A DNA stretch of 15,342 bases from Saccoglossus kowalevskii (lineage: Eukaryota; Hemichordata; Enteropneusta; Harrimaniidae), in assembly GCF_000003605.2 (NCBI RefSeq), contig NW_003126267.1:1-15342 (forward strand). Reading direction: 5' to 3'. Position numbers and translations under genes: made by a program. A model generated the notes under the pieces. That model was not told the origin of the DNA. It saw only the letters and a list, made by a program, of their open reading frames with translations, and did not search any database. Numbering within the stretch: position 1 is the stretch's first letter; the number at the start of each line of letters is the position of its first letter. This document shows, piece by piece, positions 9,953 through 15,342 of this stretch.

Positions 9953-11470
9953 GATGCAGTCACAATGACGGCAATGATGCAGTCACAATGACAGCAATGA
10001 TGCAGTCACAATGACGGCAATGATGCAGTCACAATGACGGCAATGATGCAGTCACAATGACGGCAATGACGCATTCACAATAACGGCAATGATACAGTCA
10101 CAATGACGGCAATGATGCAGTCACAATGACAGCAATGATGCAGTCACAATGACGGCAATGACGCATTCACAGTGACGGCAATGATACAGTCACAGTGACG
10201 GCAATGATGCATTCACAATGACGGCAATGATGCAGTCACAATGACGGCAATGATGCATTCACAATAACGGCAATGATACAGTCACAATGACGACAATGAT
10301 ACAGTCACAATGACGGCAATGATGCATTCACAATGACGGCAATGATACAGTCACAATGACGGCAAAGATGCATTCACAATGACGGCAATGATACAGTCAC
10401 AATGACAGCAATGATGCAGTCACAATGACAGCAATGACGCATTCACAGTGACGGCAATGATACAGTCACAATGACGGCAATGATGCAGTCACAATGACGG
10501 CAATGATGCAGTCACAATGACGGCAATGATGCAGTCACAATGACAGCAATGCTGCAGTCACAATGACAGCAATGATGCAGTCACAATGACGGCAATGATG
10601 CATTCACAATGACGGCAATGATACAGTCACAATGACGGCAATGATGCAGTCACAATGACGGCAATGATGCAGTCACAGTGACGGCAAAGATGCAGTCACA
10701 ATGACGGCAAAGATGCAGTCACAATGACGGCAAAGATGCAGTCACAATGACGGCAATGATGCAGTCACAATGACGGCAATGATGCAGTCACAATGACGGC
10801 AATGATGCAGTCACAATGACGGCAATGATGCAGTCACAATGACGGCAATGATGCAGTCACAATGACGGCAATGATGCAGTCACAATGACGGCAATGATGC
10901 ATTCACAATGACGGCAATGATGCAGTCACAATTACGACAATGATACAGTCACAATGACGGCAATGATACAGTCACAATGACAGCAATGATGCAGTCACAA
11001 TGACAGCAATGCTGCAGTCACAATGACAGCAATGATGCAGTCACAATGACGGCAATGACGCATTCACAATGACGGCAATGATACAGTCACAATGACGGCA
11101 ATGATGCAGTCACAATGACAGAAATGATGCAGTCACAATGACAGCAATGATGCAGTCACAATGACAGCAATGGCGCAGCCACAATGACAGCAATGGCGCA
11201 GTCACAATGACAGCAATGGCGCATTCACAATGACGGCAATGATACAGTCACAATGACGGCAATGATGCAGTCACAATGACAGCAATGATGCAGTCACAAT
11301 GACAGCAATGATGCAGTCACAATGACAGCAATGACGCATTCACAATGACGGCAATGATACAGTCACAATGACGGCAATGATACAGTCACAATGACGGCAA
11401 TGATGCAGTCACAATGACAGCAATGATGCAGTCACAATGACAGCAATGACGCATTCACAATGACGGCAAT

Positions 11471-11958
11471 GATGCAGTCACAATGACGCATTCACAATGA
11501 CGGCAATGATGCAGTCACAGTGACGGCAAAGATGCAGTCACAATGACGGCAAAGATGCAGTCACAATGACGGCAATGGTGCATTCACAATAACGGCAATG
11601 ATACAGTGACAATGACGGCAATGATGCAGTGACAATGACGGCAATGATGCAGTGACAATGACGGCAATGATGCAGTGACAATGACGGCAATGATGCTGTC
11701 ACAATGACGGCAATGATGCAGTCACAATGACGGCAATGATGCAGTCACAATGACGGCAATGAGGCAGTCACAATGACGGCAATGAGGCAGTCACAATGAC
11801 GGCAATGAGGCAGTCACAATGACGGCAATGAGGCAGTCACAATGACGGCAATGATGCATTCACAATGACGGCAATGATGCAGTCACAATGACGGCAATGA
11901 TGCATTCACAATGACGGCAATGATGCAGTCACAATGACGGCAATGATGCAGTCGCAAT
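11471..11958. repeat. Q block 5
   Basis: This block lies between short units 11471-11484 and 11945-11958, 488 bp. It has four GTGAC units (11600-11691), GCTGTCAC, two plain units and four GAGGC units (11761-11852), fingerprint 4,4. It is the right copy of the 2,006-bp-offset duplication and differs from Q block 4 at 11677. It also matches Q block 2 at an offset of 8,318 bp. The 4,4 state may be the older form, from which the 3,4 form arose by one base change; that order is inference. Confidence 0.85.
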
Positions 11959-12530
11959 GATGCAGTCACAATGACGGCAATGATGCAGTCACAATGACAG
12001 CAATGATGCAGTCACAATGACGGCAATGATGCAGTCACAATGACGGCAATGATGCAGTCACAATGACGGCAATGACGCATTCACAATAACGGCAATGATA
12101 CAGTCACAATGACGGCAATGATGCAGTCACAATGACAGCAATGATGCAGTCACAATGACGGCAATGACGCATTCACAGTGACGGCAATGATACAGTCACA
12201 GTGACGGCAATGATGCATTCACAATGACGGCAATGATGCAGTCACAATGACGGCAATGATGCATTCACAATAACGGCAATGATACAGTCACAATGACGAC
12301 AATGATACAGTCACAATGACGGCAATGATGCATTCACAATGACGGCAATGATACAGTCACAATGACGGCAAAGATGCATTCACAATGACGGCAATGATAC
12401 AGTCACAATGACGGCAATGATGCAGTCACAATGACAGCAATGACGCATTCACAGTGACGGCAATGATACAGTCACAGTGACGGCAATGATGCATTCACAA
12501 TGACGGCAATGATGCAGTCACAATGACGGC

Positions 12531-13674
12531 AATAATGCATTCACAATGACGGCAATGATGCAGTCACAATGACGACAATGATACAGTCACAATGACGGCA
12601 ATGATGCATTCACAATGACGGCAATGATACAGTCACAATGACGGCAAAGATGCATTCACAATGACGGCAATGATACAGTCACAATGACGGCAATGATGCA
12701 GTCACAATGACAGCAATGCTGCAGTCACAATGACAGCAATGATGCAGTCACAATGACGGCAATGACGCATTCACAATGACGGCAATGATACAGTCACAAT
12801 GACGGCAATGATGTAGTCACAATGACAGCAATGATGTAGTCACAATGACAGCAATGATGCAGTCACAATGACAGCAATGATGCAGTCACAATGACAGCAA
12901 TGGCGCATTCACAATGACGGCAATGATACAGTCACAATGACGGCAATGATGCAGTCACAATGACAGCAATGATGCAGTCACAATGACAGCAATGATGCAG
13001 TCACAATGACAGCAATGACACAGTCACAATGACGGCAATGATACAGTCACAATGACAGCAATGATGCAGTCACAATGACAGCAATGACGCATTCACAATG
13101 ACGGCAATGATGCAGTCACAATGACGGCAATGATGCAGTCACAATGACGGCAATGACGCATTCACAATGACAGCAATGACGCAGTTACAATGACAGCAAT
13201 GCTGCAGTCACAATGACAGCAATGATGCAGTCACAATGACGGCAATGACGCATTCACAATGACGGCAATGATACAGTCACAATGACGGCAATGATACAGT
13301 CACAATGACGGCAATGATACAGTCACAATAACGGCAATGATGCAGTCACAATGACAGCAATGATGCAGTCACAATGACAGCAATGATGCAGTCACAATGA
13401 CAGCAATGGCGCATTCACAATGACGGCAATGATACAGTCACAATGACGGCAATGATGCAGTCACAATGACAGCAATGATGCAGTCACAATGACAGCAATG
13501 ATGCAGTCACAATGACAGCAATGATGCAGTCACAATGACAGCAATTACGCATTCACAATGACGGCAATGATACAGTCACAATGACGGCAATGATGCAGTC
13601 ACAATGACAGCAATGATGCAGTCACAATGACAGCAATGACGCATTCACAATGACGGCAATGATGCAGTCACAAT
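12531..13674. repeat. P block 3
   Basis: Landmarks are AATAATGCATTC (12531), TGTAGT (12812, 12835), GACACAG (13018), GCAGTTAC (13181), GCAATTACGC (13540) and the short unit 13661-13674. It is the left member of the 1,141-bp duplication with P block 4 and matches P block 2 at 6,500 bp. Upstream it runs straight on from Q block 5 in the same arrangement as Q block 2 to P block 1 (offset 8,317-8,318), so the long stretch 11,123 to about 13,330 is a copy of 2,805 to about 5,000. Confidence 0.85.
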
Positions 13675-14993
13675 GACGCATTCACAATGACGGCAATGAT
13701 GCAGTCACAGTGACGGCAAAGATGCAGTCACAATGACGGCAAAGATGCAGTCACAATGACGGCAATGATGCAGTCACAATGACGGCAATGATGCAGTCAC
13801 AATGACGGCAATGATGCAGTCACAATGACGGCAATGATGCAGTCACAATGACAGCAATGATGCAGTCACAATGACAGCAATGATGCAGTCACAATGACGG
13901 CAATGACGCATTCACAATGACGGCAATGATACAGTCACAATGACGGCAATGATGTAGTCACAATGACAGCAATGATGTAGTCACAATGACAGCAATGATG
14001 CAGTCACAATGACAGCAATGATGCAGTCACAATGACAGCAATGGCGCATTCACAATGACGGCAATGATACAGTCACAATGACGGCAATGATGCAGTCACA
14101 ATGACAGCAATGATGCAGTCACAATGACAGCAATGATGCAGTCACAATGACAGCAATGACACAGTCACAATGACGGCAATGATACAGTCACAATGACAGC
14201 AATGATGCAGTCACAATGACAGCAATGACGCATTCACAATGACGGCAATGATGCAGTCACAATGACGGCAATGATGCAGTCACAATGACGGCAATGACGC
14301 ATTCACAATGACAGCAATGACGCAGTTACAATGACAGCAATGCTGCAGTCACAATGACAGCAATGATGCAGTCACAATGACGGCAATGACGCATTCACAA
14401 TGACGGCAATGATACAGTCACAATGACGGCAATGATACAGTCACAATGACGGCAATGATACAGTCACAATAACGGCAATGATGCAGTCACAATGACAGCA
14501 ATGATGCAGTCACAATGACAGCAATGATGCAGTCACAATGACAGCAATGGCGCATTCACAATGACGGCAATGATACAGTCACAATGACGGCAATGATGCA
14601 GTCACAATGACAGCAATGATGCAGTCACAATGACAGCAATGATGCAGTCACAATGACAGCAATGATGCAGTCACAATGACAGCAATTACGCATTCACAAT
14701 GACGGCAATGATACAGTCACAATGACGGCAATGATGCAGTCACAATGACAGCAATGATGCAGTCACAATGACAGCAATGACGCATTCACAATGACGGCAA
14801 TGATGCAGTCACAATGACGCATTCACAATGACGGCAATGATGCAGTCACAGTGACGGCAAAGATGCAGTCACAATGACGGCAAAGATGCAGTCACAATGA
14901 CGGCAATGATGCAGTCACAATGACGGCAATGATGCAGTCACAATGACGGCAATGATGCAGTCACAATGACGGCAATGATGCAGTCACAATGAC
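12720..14993. repeat. 1,141-bp tandem segmental duplication (two copies)
   Basis: Bases 12720-13852 and 13861-14993 match at a constant offset of 1,141 bp, which is 50 units less 9 bp because each copy holds one 14-bp short unit. All six landmarks keep the offset: TGTAGT 12812/13953 and 12835/13976, GACACAG 13018/14159, GCAGTTAC 13181/14322, GCAATTACGC 13540/14681 and the short unit 13661/14802. The match ends at 12719/13860 (C against A) and 13853/14994 (A against G). I saw no internal difference in the parts compared, so this is probably one of the youngest events in the window. Confidence 0.88.
13861..14815. repeat. P block 4 (right copy of the 1,141-bp duplication)
   Basis: This copy carries TGTAGT (13953, 13976), GACACAG (14159), GCAGTTAC (14322), GCAATTACGC (14681) and the short unit 14802-14815. 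It lacks the AATAATGCATTC start seen in the other P blocks, because the duplication starts downstream of it. After the short unit it continues into the 8-bp insertion unit (15092) as P block 2 does at 7428, with one extra plain unit. P block 3 does not continue that way: it is followed directly by P block 4. Confidence 0.82.
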
Positions 14994-15091
14994 GGCAATG
15001 ATGCAGTCACAATGACGGCAATGATGCAGTCACAATGACGGCAATGATGCATTCACAATGACGGCAATGATGCAGTCACAATTACGACAAT

Positions 15092-15122
15092 GATACACAA
15101 TCACAGTCACAATGACGGCAAT
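15092..15122. repeat. 31-bp unit with the same 8-bp insertion (second copy)
   Basis: This is identical in form to 7428-7458 and placed 7,664 bp downstream. Sharing this rare insertion shows that the end of the window and the 7.4-kb region descend from one segment, to the exclusion of the related units at 8936 and 10942. Confidence 0.88.
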
Positions 15123-15274
15123 GATACAGTCACAATGACAGCAATGATGCAGTCACAATGACAGCAATGCTGCAGTCACAATGACAGCAATGATGCAGTC
15201 ACAATGACGGCAATGACGCATTCACAATGACGGCAATGATACAGTCACAATGACGGCAATGATGCAGTCACAAT

Positions 15275-15342
15275 GACAGAAATGATGCAGTCACAATGAC
15301 AGCAATGATGCAGTCACAATGACAGCAATGGTGCAGCCACAA
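15275..15342. repeat. Start of a third super-period (cut by window end)
   Basis: The last 68 bases repeat 7611-7678 at the 7,664-bp offset, beginning with GACAGAAATG and reaching the GCAGCCAC unit. One difference is visible: the final unit reads GGTGCAGCC, where the copies at about 7666, 9166 and 11172 read GGCGCAGCC, a C/T difference at a CpG. The array clearly continues past the window. Confidence 0.7.

Larger units (their letters stand above)
8696..12412. repeat. About 2.0-kb tandem segmental duplication (offset 2,006 bp)
   Basis: Bases 8696-10406 match 10702-12412 at a constant offset of 2,006 bp (88 units less two 9-bp losses). Landmarks are CAATTACGAC (8923/10929), GACAGAAATG (9111/11117), GCAGCCAC (9172/11178), two short units (9465/11471, 9939/11945) and CAATAACGG in a CATTC unit (10262/12268). 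The match breaks at 8695/10701 (G against A) and 10407/12413 (A against G). One internal difference was noticed, at 9671/11677. The duplication gives super-period beta its third Q block. Confidence 0.87.
7611..15274. repeat. Super-period copy beta, 7,664 bp (Q-Q-Q-P-P)
   Basis: This is the interval between GACAGAAATG at 7611 and 15275. It repeats the landmark order of copy alpha but carries one more Q block (7965-8429, 9465-9952, 11471-11958) before its two P blocks (12531-13674 and 13861-14815). The sequence around both ends matches at a 7,664-bp offset, including the 8-bp insertion (7428 and 15092) and the GCAGCCAC unit (7672 and 15336). The extra length against copy alpha comes mainly from the 2,006-bp-offset duplication, with a closely spaced second P copy in place of a more diverged one. 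Confidence 0.75.
1..15342. repeat. 23-bp tandem satellite array filling the window
   Basis: Every base belongs to a head-to-tail tandem repeat with a 23-bp period, all in one orientation. The consensus is a 14-mer CAATGATGCAGTCA followed directly by a 9-mer CAATGACGG, about 48% G+C, with A about twice as frequent as T on the + strand. I count 671 units between bases 6 and 15329, 14 of them shortened to 14 bp; the unit count and indel list reproduce the observed length exactly. Variation is mostly single-base and comes from a small recurring set of variants. No spacer, unique sequence, poly-A tract, transposon end or array edge is present, so the array continues beyond both ends. Such long arrays are typical of eukaryotic heterochromatin or subtelomeres; that placement is inference. 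There are no genes here: all six frames are stopped about every 69 bp under the standard code. Confidence 0.98.

Noticed and set aside
1-15342. CRISPR array
   Set aside because: Repeats are contiguous with no unique spacers, and the unit variants are single-base changes, not spacer sequences.
1-15342. Plasmid iterons or a bacterial replication origin
   Set aside because: Iteron groups have a few to some tens of copies beside a rep gene and an A+T-rich stretch; here there are 671 units, about 48% G+C, and no gene.
1-15342. Repetitive protein gene encoded by the tandem repeat
   Set aside because: Under the standard code both strands are stopped in all frames about every 69 bp, and no splice-like or unique coding sequence is present.
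1-15342. Telomeric repeat
   Set aside because: The unit is 23 bp, not G-rich on one strand in the telomeric manner, and carries no TTAGGG- or TTTAGGG-like core.
1-15342. Plus-strand ATG triplets as start codons (one or two per unit)
   Set aside because: They are part of the repeat word, and each is followed by an in-frame TGA within about 70 bp.
1-15342. Pure assembly artefact
   Set aside because: Artefact cannot be excluded for the newest duplications, but private base changes, distinct block fingerprints and landmark-specific unit gains argue that most copies are real. Raw reads would decide.

Overview
The whole 15,342-base window is one uninterrupted tandem-repeat (minisatellite/satellite) array. 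I see no gene, RNA gene, mobile element, promoter or unique flanking DNA. The repeat unit is 23 bp and is best read as two related parts, a 14-mer CAATGATGCAGTCA followed by a 9-mer CAATGACGG. From the unit starting at base 6 to the unit starting at 15330 I count 671 units: 657 of about 23 bp and 14 short units of 14 bp that lack 9 bp. The only other length changes I find are two 8-bp insertions and one 1-bp insertion. The arithmetic closes exactly (671 x 23 - 14 x 9 + 2 x 8 + 1 = 15,324 bp) and also closes at several checkpoints inside the window, so the indel list is probably complete.

The units differ by a small set of recurring variants (CAG or CAT at the middle of the 14-mer, GATAC, GACGC, GGCGC, GCTGC, GAGGC, GTGAC for GTCAC, CGG or CAG in the 9-mer, CAAAG for CAATG). 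Their order along the array is not random and shows three layers. Layer 1 is the 23-bp unit. Layer 2 is made of kb-scale blocks: Q blocks (1883-2347, 3153-3640, 7965-8429, 9465-9952, 11471-11958) and P blocks (about 4214-5215, 6008-7174, 12531-13674, 13861-14815). Layer 3 is a super-period of 6,082 bp and then 7,664 bp, marked by the rare word GACAGAAATG at 1529, 7611 and 15275. The first super-period reads Q-Q-P-P and the second Q-Q-Q-P-P, so the second looks like the first with a Q block added by a ~2.0-kb tandem duplication, together with a late 1,141-bp duplication of P.

The organism cannot be named. An array of this size, with higher-order structure and no genes, points to a eukaryotic nuclear genome (subtelomeric, pericentromeric or other heterochromatin) and would be very unusual in a bacterium or phage. 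The common CGG/CAG and GACGC/GATGC differences fit decay of methylated CpG, which weakly favours a genome with CpG methylation. Both window ends lie inside the array, so its true length is unknown.

Coding is excluded under the standard code: each unit carries two in-frame TGA triplets on the + strand and one TGA on the - strand, and because 23 is not a multiple of 3 every frame on both strands is closed about every 69 bp. The interest of the window lies in its layered duplication history, its 14+9 unit architecture and its set of single-copy landmarks, not in a protein system.
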